Assembly (NCBI GenBank): GCA_023443225.1 | Contig: JAEZVF010000098.1 | Location: 62,001 to 126,000 of the forward strand | Direction: 5' to 3' | Length of the DNA stretch: 64,000 nt | Origin: Bacillota bacterium | GTDB lineage: Bacteria; Bacillota; Clostridia; Lachnospirales; Lachnospiraceae | Part shown: piece by piece, positions 15,848-25,214 of the stretch | How positions within the stretch are numbered: the first letter of the stretch is position 1 | Layout of the letters: every line of letters starts with the position of its first letter | Notes under the pieces: model-generated | Databases searched by the model: none | Told to the model about the DNA's origin: nothing | What the model saw: the letters and a program-made list of their open reading frames with translations, nothing else | Translations under genes and position numbers: made by a program

Positions 15848-16420
15848 ATGCCAATTCTAATAAAGGAGTTATCAAAACGTTTCAAAGACATCGTATTATA
15901 TCAAAATTGGAATGCCATCGTAAAGGAAAATGGAGTTACCTGTATCATGGGACCATCTGGATCGGGTAAAACTACCTTGCTTCATATCATGATGGGGCTT
16001 AAGAAAGCAGATACTGGAACGATAGAAGGTATGGAAGGTAAAAAGATGACTTGTGTTTTTCAAGAGGATCGTTTATGTGAAGGAATTGATGCAATACAAA
16101 ATGTGTTATTGGTTTGTGATAATACAATAAATCATCTTCATGTGGAAGAAGAGTTTACAAAAGTAGGCTTAACCGATTACGAAAATAAACCCGCATCAGA
16201 ATTGAGTGGTGGTATGAAGCGCCGAGTTGCGATTGTAAGAGCTTTGTTACCTAAGAGTGACATTGTATTCTTGGATGAACCTTTTAAAGGTCTTGATGAA
16301 AAATTAAAAAAGCGGGTTATCAATTATGTAAAGGAAAAAGTTGTTGGCAAAACAGTAATACTCGTAACACATGACAAAGATGAAGCAGAAGAACTTTCTG
16401 CAGAATATTTATATCTTTAA
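15848..16420 (+). CDS. ABC transporter ATP-binding protein (NitT/TauT type, short)
   Basis: Powers the importer. All motifs are present in order: Walker A GPSGSGKTTL, Q-loop VFQEDRL, signature ELSGGMKRRVAIVRAL, Walker B DIVFLDEP and the H-loop LVTHDKDEA. At 190 residues it is about 60 shorter than usual; it ends soon after the H-loop, so the C-terminal helical tail is missing. An AAAAGGAG site lies at the end of the permease gene. The motifs suggest it is functional. Confidence 0.9.
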   Translation: MPILIKELSKRFKDIVLYQNWNAIVKENGVTCIMGPSGSGKTTLLHIMMGLKKADTGTIEGMEGKKMTCVFQEDRLCEGIDAIQNVLLVCDNTINHLHVEEEFTKVGLTDYENKPASELSGGMKRRVAIVRALLPKSDIVFLDEPFKGLDEKLKKRVINYVKEKVVGKTVILVTHDKDEAEELSAEYLYL

Positions 16421-16482
16421 CAGTGTTCCAAAAATAAGGCACTTTACGACAGAAACCACCTATGGTATAATCTTCACGATGA

Positions 16483-16672
16483 GTAGATTAGTCCATGAAA
16501 GATCGGACATTTTTCGTGCTCGCACGAAAAAATGTTTGAACTTTCATGGATAAGTGCAACGTGAACGAAAGGGCGTAGCCCTTGAGTTTCTAATCTACGA
16601 AAACGAAGTCCATGAAAGATCGAACATTTTCCGTAGCTCGCAAAACTTTAAATAAAGTATGAGAAAATGTTC
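16483..16672. repeat. Palindromic repeat cluster (REP/MITE-like)
   Basis: GTAGATTAG (16483-16491) and CTAATCTAC (16590-16598) enclose two hairpins. One has TCCATGAAAG (16492-16501) against CTTTCATGGA (16541-16550), with a second inner stem ACATTTTTCGTGC against 16522-16535. The other is AAGGGC-gta-GCCCTT (16569-16583). A second copy of the first arm, TCCATGAAAGATCG, starts at 16609 and leads into GAACATTTTC / GAAAATGTTC (16622-16672). The cluster reaches the ribosome site of the next gene. Confidence 0.8.
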
Positions 16673-16687
16673 AGAAAGAAGGTTATA

Positions 16688-17506
16688 ATGCATATTACAA
16701 TTACAGGTAATTTAGGTAGCGGGAAATCAACTATTTGTAAAATACTTGAAGACAAATACGGATTCGAAATTTATTCTACCGGCAAGGTTCAGCGTGAAAT
16801 TGCCAGAGAGATGAACATAACCACGTTAGAAATGAATCAATTAATGTGTAGTGATCATAAATATGACACTATGATAGATGACACAACCGCGAGAATCTCA
16901 AGGGAAAACAGAGATAAGAATATTATCTTCGATTCCAGACTGGCCTGGAATTTTGTGGAACAATCCTTTAAAGTATTTCTATCTGTAAGCATAGATGTAG
17001 CAGCAAAGAGAATATTGAATGATAATAGAGGAAAAGAAGAGAAATATTCTTCTTTTGAAGAAGCCAAAGAGTTATTGCTAGCACGTGCAGCTACGGAAGA
17101 TAAGAGATATAAGGATATATATAATTTGGATTATTTTAATTTTACAAATTATAATCTAGTAATTGACAGTACCTGTAGTTCACCAGAGAAGATTGCATCC
17201 ATCATTATGAAAGAAGCAAAAGAGTTTTATACCATAATGAAGGATAATAAAGAATTTTCTCCTGGCAATCAGGGCATCAATAAAGTATTGATATCTCCAA
17301 CCAGGTTATATTCGGAAGAAATTAGCCAGGCAGAAAAATCTAAATTATCAGATTTAATTACAAAATTTAAGAATAAAGACTGCATAGAAAGTATAATTAC
17401 AGTTAAAAAAGATGGTGAAAACTATACTATTTTGGAAGGTATGGACGAAGTGAAAGCAGCAATTTCTGCAAACATTCCTTTTGTTCCAATTGTAATTAAT
17501 TTTTAA
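16688..17506 (+). CDS. Cytidylate-kinase-like P-loop protein with ParB-like C-terminal domain
   Basis: The N-terminal ~180 residues are a P-loop nucleotide kinase (Walker A GNLGSGKST, then VQREIAREM, IIFDSRLAW), close to cytidylate-kinase-like or AAA_18 proteins. The C-terminal ~80 residues look like a ParB/sulfiredoxin-type fold (INKVLISPTRLY, SIITVKKDG, YTILEGMDEVKAAI, VPIVI), but the usual GHHR is GMDE, so that domain is probably inactive. The ATG at 16688 is preferred, with AAGAAGG before it; an upstream in-frame ATG at 16667 lies inside the palindrome cluster. The substrate is unknown. Confidence 0.65.
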   Translation: MHITITGNLGSGKSTICKILEDKYGFEIYSTGKVQREIAREMNITTLEMNQLMCSDHKYDTMIDDTTARISRENRDKNIIFDSRLAWNFVEQSFKVFLSVSIDVAAKRILNDNRGKEEKYSSFEEAKELLLARAATEDKRYKDIYNLDYFNFTNYNLVIDSTCSSPEKIASIIMKEAKEFYTIMKDNKEFSPGNQGINKVLISPTRLYSEEISQAEKSKLSDLITKFKNKDCIESIITVKKDGENYTILEGMDEVKAAISANIPFVPIVINF

Positions 17507-17571
17507 ACCATTCTTTTGTAAAGCATGAAGTAATCACCTAACATACAATTTAATAATCTACGAACAATAGA

Positions 17572-17616
17572 AACAGAGAGAATTTACTTTTATATCAGTA
17601 ATTTTCTCTGTTTTTC
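17572..17616 (+). terminator. Terminator after the kinase-like gene
   Basis: The AACAGAGAGAATTTAC arm (from 17572) pairs with GTAATTTTCTCTGTT, with one unpaired base, and continues into TTTTTC. Confidence 0.8.
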
Positions 17617-17696
17617 TCATGAAATAGGACTTTGCATTCTATTACATAATAAATATTTTACTAGGATGCTAATTCAGACAAGTAAGGGAGGATTCT

Positions 17697-18740
17697 ATGA
17701 TAAAATTAGATAATAAGACAAAAGTTTTACTTATTATGATATTAACAATCTTAGGAGTCTATATAGGCTTTGAATATGTACTACCTCTCTTTATTCCATT
17801 CATTCTGGCATATTTTATTGCATGGATGCTTTCTCCTATTGTTAGATTTTTAAATCACAAATTAAGGATTCATAAAACGATTGGAAGTCTACTTACAATA
17901 GGACTTACGGGGGCATTATTTATCTGTGGAATATTGTATTTGTTAAATATTCTATTGAAACAAATAGTAATATTTTTAAAGAATCTCCCTATTCATATAT
18001 CTGTAGTATCCAGTTATCTGGATTCCTTTTGCTCCGGATGTGATAAGCTTCTGGGAATGCAGATTGGTTCTGCCAGAAGCATGTTGGATGGTAACATAGA
18101 AAAAATGCTAAATATAGTAAAAAACGATCTGATTCCTCAAATTACAGTCCACAGTTTTGATATCGCACTCAATTTTGTAGGTATTTTGGGAGTAATTCTC
18201 ATTGTAATAGTATCTGCAACTCTCCTCATGAAAGATGAGACCGAGTATAAAAAAAGCTTTCAAAATACTATCTTTTATCCGGATGTTCATATTGTTACAG
18301 GCAAATTATCCGAGACTGGTATAGCATATTTACGGGCACAAGCTATTATGATGATATTTGTAGCGGCTCTTTGTACGGGGGCTCTTTTACTGTTAAAAAA
18401 CGAATATGCATTACTGATTGGTATTGCAATCGGAGTATTTGATGCCTTTCCCATTCTTGGGAGTGGATTAATTCTAGTGCCCTGGAGTATTATTTCCTTG
18501 TTCAATAAAGACTTGTATTCTGCTGCGGTACTAATGACCTTATATCTTGCCTGTCAGATTCTCCGCCAGTGTTTAGAACCCAAATTACTTGGCAACCGTA
18601 TTGGGATAAAACCAGTATATACCTTAATGTCCATGTACATTGGAATCCGCCTATTTGGTTTTGCAGGTTTCTTACTAGGACCACTTGGGTTGGTTATTAT
18701 CACTACGGTTGTCAAGGAAACGGAAGCAAGATTAATTTAA
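17697..18740 (+). CDS. AI-2E/PerM family membrane protein (YtvI-like)
   Basis: A 347-residue polytopic protein with about seven membrane helices. The N-terminal hydrophobic block (LPLFIPFILAYFIAWMLSPI) and the C-terminal core (GVFDAFPILGSGLILVPWSI, and EPKLLGNRIGIKPVYTLMSM) are typical of the AI-2E transporter family. Clostridial members of this size are often called sporulation protein YtvI. GGGAGG precedes the ATG. It converges on trpA, and the two coding ends overlap by 9 bp with no terminator between them. Confidence 0.88.
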   Translation: MIKLDNKTKVLLIMILTILGVYIGFEYVLPLFIPFILAYFIAWMLSPIVRFLNHKLRIHKTIGSLLTIGLTGALFICGILYLLNILLKQIVIFLKNLPIHISVVSSYLDSFCSGCDKLLGMQIGSARSMLDGNIEKMLNIVKNDLIPQITVHSFDIALNFVGILGVILIVIVSATLLMKDETEYKKSFQNTIFYPDVHIVTGKLSETGIAYLRAQAIMMIFVAALCTGALLLLKNEYALLIGIAIGVFDAFPILGSGLILVPWSIISLFNKDLYSAAVLMTLYLACQILRQCLEPKLLGNRIGIKPVYTLMSMYIGIRLFGFAGFLLGPLGLVIITTVVKETEARLI

Positions 18741-19511
18741 TTCCATAATTGCTGTTTTCATATTTCTCACGTAATCGGTTATTGGTTCAATGCAATTGAT
18801 TCCATACTTTTCTGCCATCTTAACGATAGCACTTCCGACAATGATGCCATCTCCATGTTTGGCCATTGTTTTCGCCTGTTCTATCGTAGAAATGCCGAAT
18901 CCTATAGCACAAGGAATGTCTTTTGCCTCCTTAACAAGGGCTATCATTTCATGAATATTAGTAGAAATTTCATTTCTTACTCCGGTTACTCCCATGGAGG
19001 AAACACAATAAACAAAGCCATCAGCGTCGCGAGCAATTCTTTTAATTCGATCGTGTGAAGTTGGTGCTATCAGAGATATTAAATCAACACCATAGGTGTC
19101 ACAATAAGGTTTTAATAAAGACTTTTCTTCATAGGGAAGATCTGGAACGATGATTGCATCTATACCGGTTACGTAACAATTACGTAAGAACCGTTCTGGG
19201 CCATAGGTATAAATAGGATTGATGTACGTCATAAAAGCTAGCGGTACATTTGATTTATTTCGCACCCTAGATACCATATCAAATATTTTATCTGTAGTAG
19301 TACCTCCCAAAAGGGCCCGCTCATCTGCCTGTTGTATGGCTATTCCTTCTGCTACTGGATCAGAGAATGGGATACCAAGCTCAATTAAATCGGCACCAGC
19401 TTCCTCCATTTTTAAGATTAATTCTTCGGTTATGGAAAGAGAAGGATCCCCTGCTGTAATAAAAGGTATGAATGCTTTTCCATTTGAAAAGACGTTACGA
19501 ATTCTACTCAT
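18732..19511 (-). CDS. trpA: Tryptophan synthase alpha chain
   Basis: Cleaves indole-3-glycerol phosphate to indole, which passes to TrpB. The 259 residues carry FIPFITAGDPS, the catalytic Glu in LIELGIPFSDPVAEG, PDLPYEE, and the phosphate loops GFGIST and DGIIVGSAIVK. The start at 19511 follows a GGGGGG ribosome site and overlaps the end of trpB by 8 nt, which indicates coupling in the alpha2beta2 complex. Longer upstream frames were rejected. It is the last gene of the trp operon. Confidence 0.97.
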   Translation of the reverse strand: MSRIRNVFSNGKAFIPFITAGDPSLSITEELILKMEEAGADLIELGIPFSDPVAEGIAIQQADERALLGGTTTDKIFDMVSRVRNKSNVPLAFMTYINPIYTYGPERFLRNCYVTGIDAIIVPDLPYEEKSLLKPYCDTYGVDLISLIAPTSHDRIKRIARDADGFVYCVSSMGVTGVRNEISTNIHEMIALVKEAKDIPCAIGFGISTIEQAKTMAKHGDGIIVGSAIVKMAEKYGINCIEPITDYVRNMKTAIMELN

Positions 19512-21303
19512 AGATCTGTACCCCCCTGTATCGTGCGATTGCAGCGACATCTTTATCGCCTCTTCCAGATATATTAATAACAAGAATTTTATCCTTGCTC
19601 ATAGTAGGTGCAAGCTTTTTGGCATAAGCAACAGCATGAGCACTTTCGATTGCAGGAATAATTCCTTCTGTTCTAGACAGATATTCAAAAGCTTCAACAG
19701 CTTCTTTATCAGTCACTGGAACATAGGAAGCTCTTCCGATGTCATGTAAATATGCATGTTCAGGTCCAATGCCTGGGTAATCAAGTCCTGCTGAAATCGA
19801 ATAAACTGCTGCAATTTGACCATATTCGTCCTGACAGAAATAAGAGTTCATTCCATGAAAAATCCCCTTTGTACCGGCAGCAATGGTTGCTGCATGTTTA
19901 TCTGTATCTACACCAAGTCCAGCAGCTTCACATCCTATCAGCTTAACGCTTGGGTTTTCAATAAAATCATAGAATATTCCCATGGCATTACTGCCACCGC
20001 CAACACAGGCAAGTACGACATCCGGCAATTTACCTTCTGCTTCCATTAGTTCCTGCTTTACTTCTTTTCCTATAATACTCTGAAAATCACGAACAATCGT
20101 AGGAAATGGATGTGGTCCCATTACGGATCCAAATACATAATGGGTATCACTTACCCTGGTGGTCCATTCTCTTAGTGCTTCGTTTACTGCATCTTTTAAG
20201 GTCATAGTGCCACTGGTAACAGGATGTACCTTTGCGCCAAGAAGTTCCATTCTAAATACGTTCAAAGCTTGACGTTTCGTATCTTCCTCCCCCATAAAGA
20301 TTTCACATTCCATGTCCATTAAAGCCGCTGCAGTTGCTGTTGCAACGCCATGCTGACCAGCGCCGGTCTCTGCAATTACTCTTGTTTTACCCATTTTTTT
20401 AGCAAGTAAAACCTGGCCAAGAACATTATTAATTTTATGGGAACCGGTATGATTCAAATCTTCTCTTTTTAGGTAAACTTTAGCTCCACCCAGATCTTTG
20501 GTCATCCTATCTGCATAATACAATAGAGAGGGCCTTCCAGCATAATGTTTTAACAAGTCATCTAATTCTTTGCAGAATTTTTCGTCATTCTTAAAATGAT
20601 TATACGCGTTTTCAATTTCAATCACTGCGTTCATTAAAGTTTCAGGGATAAATTGTCCGCCATATTCGCCAAATCTTCCATTTACCATTTCGTTCACACT
20701 CCTTATCTTTGTTACGATATCAAATATTTTCCTGTCATCTTTGAAGCCTTCGGTTTCCACGCCACTGCTTAAATCGATACAATAGGGATTGCACTGTTCT
20801 TTCGCTTGCAGGATATTACCGGAATGGATTCCTCCTGCTAAAAAATATGGTTTTTCTATATTGGCTAAGTAAGACCAATCAAAAACTTTTCCACTGCCTC
20901 CGAATTGCTTCTCCTGATAAGTATCAAACAATAAATAATCACAGGATAACCTAGTGGCTTTTGTTACATCTTCTAAGTCTTTTACGCGAATTGCCTTAAT
21001 GATAGGGTTTGAAACCTGCCTTTTTAACGCATTAATATAATTCTCATCCTCATCGCCATGCAGCTGAACCAGATCAATTACATTGGAATCACATAATTTT
21101 GCAATAGTATCAATGCTTTCATTTACAAAGACTCCTACAGCCTTTATTGCAGGATTCAAGCTATTTTTTAGCAGTTTAGCTGTCTGAACACTTATCTGCC
21201 TTCGGCTTTCGGCAAAAACAAAACCAATGAAATCCGGTTGTACTTTATTCACGGCTTCAATATCCTGTAATTTTGATAATCCACAGATTTTAATCTTACT
21301 CAT
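19504..21303 (-). CDS. trpFB: Fused phosphoribosylanthranilate isomerase - tryptophan synthase beta (TrpF-TrpB)
   Basis: One uninterrupted 599-residue frame. Residues 1-~205 are TrpF (IKICGLSKLQDIEA, DLVQLHGDE, FLAGGIHSGN). Residues 206-599 are a full-length TrpB (RFGEYGGQFIPETL, PLP-lysine in NHTGSHKIN, GAGQHGVATAT, GGGSNAMG). There is no linker. The TrpB part starts at an internal ATG (20688) that has its own AGGAG 9 nt upstream, so free TrpB may also be made. The start at 21303 overlaps the end of trpC by 8 nt, with GGTGG upstream. The fusion is unusual; a lost stop codon is the alternative. Confidence 0.93.
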   Translation of the reverse strand: MSKIKICGLSKLQDIEAVNKVQPDFIGFVFAESRRQISVQTAKLLKNSLNPAIKAVGVFVNESIDTIAKLCDSNVIDLVQLHGDEDENYINALKRQVSNPIIKAIRVKDLEDVTKATRLSCDYLLFDTYQEKQFGGSGKVFDWSYLANIEKPYFLAGGIHSGNILQAKEQCNPYCIDLSSGVETEGFKDDRKIFDIVTKIRSVNEMVNGRFGEYGGQFIPETLMNAVIEIENAYNHFKNDEKFCKELDDLLKHYAGRPSLLYYADRMTKDLGGAKVYLKREDLNHTGSHKINNVLGQVLLAKKMGKTRVIAETGAGQHGVATATAAALMDMECEIFMGEEDTKRQALNVFRMELLGAKVHPVTSGTMTLKDAVNEALREWTTRVSDTHYVFGSVMGPHPFPTIVRDFQSIIGKEVKQELMEAEGKLPDVVLACVGGGSNAMGIFYDFIENPSVKLIGCEAAGLGVDTDKHAATIAAGTKGIFHGMNSYFCQDEYGQIAAVYSISAGLDYPGIGPEHAYLHDIGRASYVPVTDKEAVEAFEYLSRTEGIIPAIESAHAVAYAKKLAPTMSKDKILVINISGRGDKDVAAIARYRGVQIYE

Positions 21304-22117
21304 AGGAGCCACCATTTTTTTGTTTCGGAGTTAAGGAAGCAAGCATCTCTTTTTTATTTGTTGAACGCATAAGTGCTTCTCCAATTAGGACAGCATCTAC
21401 TCCAGCATTTATTAAAGTGGAGATGTCATTAGAAGTTTGAATTCCACTTTCTGCAACAAATAAAATATTATGTGGAACATTTTTACGTAAGCTGGTGCTG
21501 TTATTAATATTAACTTCAAAGGTCTTAAGATTACGATTATTAACCCCGATGATTCTTGCTCCGGCTTTTATTGCAGAGTCAACTTCTTCTTTGGTATGTG
21601 CTTCAACAAGAGCAGAGAGTCCTAAATCATCACAGATTTTTATATAACGCTTTATGGTGTCGGTATCCAACAAGGTACAGATTAGCAACACGGCATCTGC
21701 TCCAATAACCTTTGCTTCGTATAGCTGATACTCATCCACTGTAAAATCTTTTCTAAGAACTGGGATATTAATATTTTGGCTAATCTCAGTAAGATAAGTA
21801 TTACAACCCTTGAAGTATTCTGGCTCGGTAAGTACGGAGATAGCAGTAGCACCAGCCTCTTCATAGTCCTTTGCAATATCCAGATATGGAAAGTTTTCTG
21901 CAATCACCCCTTTCGAAGGGGAGGCTTTTTTGACTTCACAGATATAAGAAATTCCTTTTTCCTTTAATGCTTTTTCAAATGCAAAATCACCTCTGTTATG
22001 AAAACTTTGAACAATATTATTGCAATATATCAGGGATTTTAAGGTGTCAAGTGTAACACCTTTTTTTGCTTCTTCAACTCGATGCCTGCTTGACTTGGCT
22101 AAAGTATCTAAAATCAT
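21296..22117 (-). CDS. trpC: Indole-3-glycerol phosphate synthase
   Basis: Converts CdRP to indole-3-glycerol phosphate. It is 273 residues, slightly longer than usual. The TIM-barrel markers are FICEVKKASPSKG-like (YICEVKKASPSKGVI), PVLRKDFTVDEYQ, GADAVLLI, LVEAHTKEEVD, IIGVNNRNLKTFEV and FVAESGIQT. It follows trpD after 54 nt and overlaps trpFB by 8 nt. All catalytic Lys and Glu residues of the family appear present. Confidence 0.97.
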   Translation of the reverse strand: MILDTLAKSSRHRVEEAKKGVTLDTLKSLIYCNNIVQSFHNRGDFAFEKALKEKGISYICEVKKASPSKGVIAENFPYLDIAKDYEEAGATAISVLTEPEYFKGCNTYLTEISQNINIPVLRKDFTVDEYQLYEAKVIGADAVLLICTLLDTDTIKRYIKICDDLGLSALVEAHTKEEVDSAIKAGARIIGVNNRNLKTFEVNINNSTSLRKNVPHNILFVAESGIQTSNDISTLINAGVDAVLIGEALMRSTNKKEMLASLTPKQKNGGSYE

Positions 22118-22171
22118 AGTTCCTCTTTCTACCTGTACCAGGTACTCAATTTGGGTTACCCAGTACGGGAC

Positions 22172-23179
22172 TTATAAGTTTGACAATTGTATAAATTTTT
22201 CTAACTGTTTCATAGCTCTACCGCTATCGATTACATCAGCTGCCATCTTTACACATTCACGTAATGTAATGTTGTTATAAGACATATATAGACAGACAGC
22301 GGAATTAAGGAGAACGATATCACGTTTTGCTCCTTTTTCACCATTTAATATTCTTCGAGCTATATCTGCATTTTCAATTGGATCACCGCCGACTAAGTCC
22401 ACCGGTTTACAATACTCAAAACCAAACTGATGTGGATCCAGAAAGAAGCTGTTGAGCTGCCCGTTATTTACTTCACATACAGTGGAGGAGGTACTTAATG
22501 ATACTTCGTCCAGACCATCATGACCATGGACTACCATTGCGCGCTTTACTCCTAAATTGGACAGAACCCTTGCCAGTGGCTCTACCAGATTCTCATCATA
22601 TACACCTAACAACTGAAGATTAGCACCTGCAGGACTAGCTAGGGGACCTAAAATATTAAAAATTGTTCGAACACCTAATTCCTTTCTGACTGGTGCTGCG
22701 TGTTTCATGGAGGAGTGATAAAGGGGAGCTGACATGAAACAGATTCCAATCTCCTTAAGAATTCGTTCACTCTTTTCCACCGGGATATCTATTTTGACTC
22801 CAAGTGCCTCTAGGACATCGGCACTTCCACACTTGCTGGATACACTTCGGTTGCCATGTTTTGCGACAGGAATACCGGCAGCAGAAATCACCAGAGAGGA
22901 TATGGTCGAGATATTAAAGGTATATGCTTCATCGCCGCCGGTACCGACAATCTCCAGAACATCTCCTTCGTGCTGCAATTTTTTTCCGTGTTTACGCATA
23001 CTCATAGCACAGGCTGTAATTTCATCAATGCTTTCACCTTTCATTCGTATGGCTGTTACAAAAGCTGCAATCTGAGCATTCGTAGCTATACCGTTCATGA
23101 TTTCATCCATGACGGACTCTGTCATAGAAAGGGATAAATCTTCTTTATTTAGTAATCGATATATTGCCTCTTGAATCAT
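22172..23179 (-). CDS. trpD: Anthranilate phosphoribosyltransferase
   Basis: Transfers phosphoribosyl from PRPP to anthranilate. The 335 residues include the signature VGTGGDEAYTFNISTISSLV, the anthranilate-site stretch KHGNRSVSSKCGSADVLEALG, and the KHAAPVRKELGVRTIFNILG core. Its ATG overlaps the trpG stop by 4 nt (ATGA), so the two are coupled. Length and motifs are normal. Confidence 0.97.
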   Translation of the reverse strand: MIQEAIYRLLNKEDLSLSMTESVMDEIMNGIATNAQIAAFVTAIRMKGESIDEITACAMSMRKHGKKLQHEGDVLEIVGTGGDEAYTFNISTISSLVISAAGIPVAKHGNRSVSSKCGSADVLEALGVKIDIPVEKSERILKEIGICFMSAPLYHSSMKHAAPVRKELGVRTIFNILGPLASPAGANLQLLGVYDENLVEPLARVLSNLGVKRAMVVHGHDGLDEVSLSTSSTVCEVNNGQLNSFFLDPHQFGFEYCKPVDLVGGDPIENADIARRILNGEKGAKRDIVLLNSAVCLYMSYNNITLRECVKMAADVIDSGRAMKQLEKFIQLSNL

Positions 23180-23757
23180 ATGATGTCACCACCTATCTGT
23201 AGGAAATTTTTCATAATAATGCTACCCTTTGGTGTTAAGATAGATTCAGGATGAAATTGTAAGCCGTAAATCTCATAATCTCTATGCTTAACTGCCATTA
23301 CCTCGCCATTGTCGTCTTCTGCAATTACTAGAAGTTCATCGGGGAGAGCTGCCCTGTCTGCAATTAAAGAGTGATATCTGGCGGCCTGTAGGATTGGCGG
23401 CAGCCCTTGAAATATCCTGCTTCCATTTGCTATGTGTATATTACTTTGTTTTCCATGAATTAATTGCTTTGCCTTTACAATCTTGCCACCAAAGGTTTCA
23501 CAGATAGCCTGATGACCCAGACAAACACCAAGCAGAGGAATTATTCCCTTCAACTTAAGGATTGCTTCTTCGCATATTCCTGCATTGATCGGATAGCCCG
23601 GTCCCGGAGAGATAATAATATGGGAAGGGTGTAAAGCTTGAATTTCTTCTACTGATAATTCATCATTACGAACTACTCTAATATCTTCTGTGATGCTACC
23701 TGCAAGCTGCACTAAATTATAAGAAAAGCTGTCATAGTTATCAATTAACAAAATCAT
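23176..23757 (-). CDS. trpG: Anthranilate synthase glutamine amidotransferase component
   Basis: Releases ammonia from glutamine for TrpE. The class-I amidotransferase triad is visible: Cys in LLGVCLGHQAI, His and Glu in LQFHPESI. ISPGPGYP and NYDSFSYNLVQ are also typical. It has 193 residues, so it is the TrpG/PabA stand-alone form, not fused to trpD. It overlaps trpE by one base and trpD by four. It may also serve folate synthesis if pabB is elsewhere. Confidence 0.96.
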   Translation of the reverse strand: MILLIDNYDSFSYNLVQLAGSITEDIRVVRNDELSVEEIQALHPSHIIISPGPGYPINAGICEEAILKLKGIIPLLGVCLGHQAICETFGGKIVKAKQLIHGKQSNIHIANGSRIFQGLPPILQAARYHSLIADRAALPDELLVIAEDDNGEVMAVKHRDYEIYGLQFHPESILTPKGSIIMKNFLQIGGDII

Positions 23758-25214
23758 TAATCATCCACCTCACTTGCTGTAATAATAGCATCCATTACTG
23801 CCTTTGCTTTGTTCTCGGATTCTTCATATTCCTTTTCGGGGTTGCTGTCGGCTACAATACCACTACCGGCTTGCACATATACGATATCATTCTTTTTCAC
23901 TGCCATACGGATGGCGATACAGGTATCCATATTTCCTGTAAAGTCAATATATCCAATCGCTCCACCGTATAATCCTCTCGGATTAGTCTCTAGTTCATCA
24001 ATAATTTCGCAAGCTCTGATCTTTGGAGCGCCGGACAAAGTTCCTGCAGGAAGGAGTGCTTCGATAGCGTTCAGTGCATCTTTGTCTTGCCTGATAGAAC
24101 TTTCTACTTCTGAAGTTATGTGCATAATTTTAGAGTATCTTCGTACAACTTTGTATTCCGTTACACGTACACTGGAATATTTCGATATTTTTCCTAAATC
24201 GTTTCTACCTAAATCAACAAGCATATTATGTTCGGAGAGTTCTTTTTCATCGGACAACAGCTCCTTCTCTAAAGCGGTATCTTCTTCTACGCTTTTCCCG
24301 CGTGGTCTAGATCCCGCGATCGGGAAAGTTGATAGTTTTCCATTCTTTAAGCGGACCAGTGTTTCGGGAGAGGCACTGATTAACTGTGTTTCTCCATTTT
24401 GCATAAACACCATGTAAGGAGATGGGTTGGTAGTTCTTAAGACGCGATAAGCATTGAACAGACTGTTTTGGTATTCTGTTTCAAATCGTCTAGAGATAAC
24501 AGCCTGAAAAATATCTCCATTTTTTATATATTCCTTTGTTTTATCAACCATGGCACAGAATTCCTCTTTTGATACGTTGCAGGTGAAGGATGGCTTGCTG
24601 GTTAATTTCTGTCGAGTCATCTGTAAGGGTTCATGAATTAATCGATTTATGGATTCAATATCTGCGACTGCCTTACCGTAATTCTCCATAACTTTATCTG
24701 TTTTCATATTAACTACGATACTAATTTTTTGTTTTAAATGGTCATATGCTATTACTTTGTCAAATAGCATTAAGTCAAAATCATTGAATTCACTGTTCTT
24801 AAGTTTTAATTTTGCTTCTGCATATCCGATCATCTCATAAGAAAAATATCCAACAAACCCTCCAGTAAAAGGGGGCATCCCTGCCATTTTTGGAGACTTG
24901 TATTTACTTAGCAGTTCCCTAAGCACTTCAAAGGGCTTCCCAGAAAGTAGGCTTTGTTTCTCTCCATCATCAATTGTAATCATTCCATTCTTACAAGAAA
25001 CATGTAGAATTGGAGAAAAGCCTAAAAAGGAGTATCTTCCCCATTTTTCACCACCTTCAATACTTTCAAGCAGATAATATCTAGTACTTGCCTGAGATAT
25101 CTTATACAGTAGAGTGATCGGAGTAATAATATCTGCATATATTTCCTTGCAGATTGGAATAATGCTGTACTCTTTTGCTAATGACTCAATATCACTACAA
25201 TTTGGTGTTATCAT
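23757..25214 (-). CDS. trpE: Anthranilate synthase component I
   Basis: Makes anthranilate from chorismate. The 485 residues include the feedback-binding LLES motif near the N terminus (YYLLESIEGGEKWGRYSFLG) and the chorismate core (GDIFQAVISRRFE, PSPYMVFM, PIAGSRPRG, LVDLGRNDLGK, LPAGTLSGAPKIRA). The start at 25214 is chosen because AGGTGA lies just upstream; a longer frame begins at 25238. It is the first gene of the operon, behind a Trp T-box. Confidence 0.97.
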   Translation of the reverse strand: MITPNCSDIESLAKEYSIIPICKEIYADIITPITLLYKISQASTRYYLLESIEGGEKWGRYSFLGFSPILHVSCKNGMITIDDGEKQSLLSGKPFEVLRELLSKYKSPKMAGMPPFTGGFVGYFSYEMIGYAEAKLKLKNSEFNDFDLMLFDKVIAYDHLKQKISIVVNMKTDKVMENYGKAVADIESINRLIHEPLQMTRQKLTSKPSFTCNVSKEEFCAMVDKTKEYIKNGDIFQAVISRRFETEYQNSLFNAYRVLRTTNPSPYMVFMQNGETQLISASPETLVRLKNGKLSTFPIAGSRPRGKSVEEDTALEKELLSDEKELSEHNMLVDLGRNDLGKISKYSSVRVTEYKVVRRYSKIMHITSEVESSIRQDKDALNAIEALLPAGTLSGAPKIRACEIIDELETNPRGLYGGAIGYIDFTGNMDTCIAIRMAVKKNDIVYVQAGSGIVADSNPEKEYEESENKAKAVMDAIITASEVDD

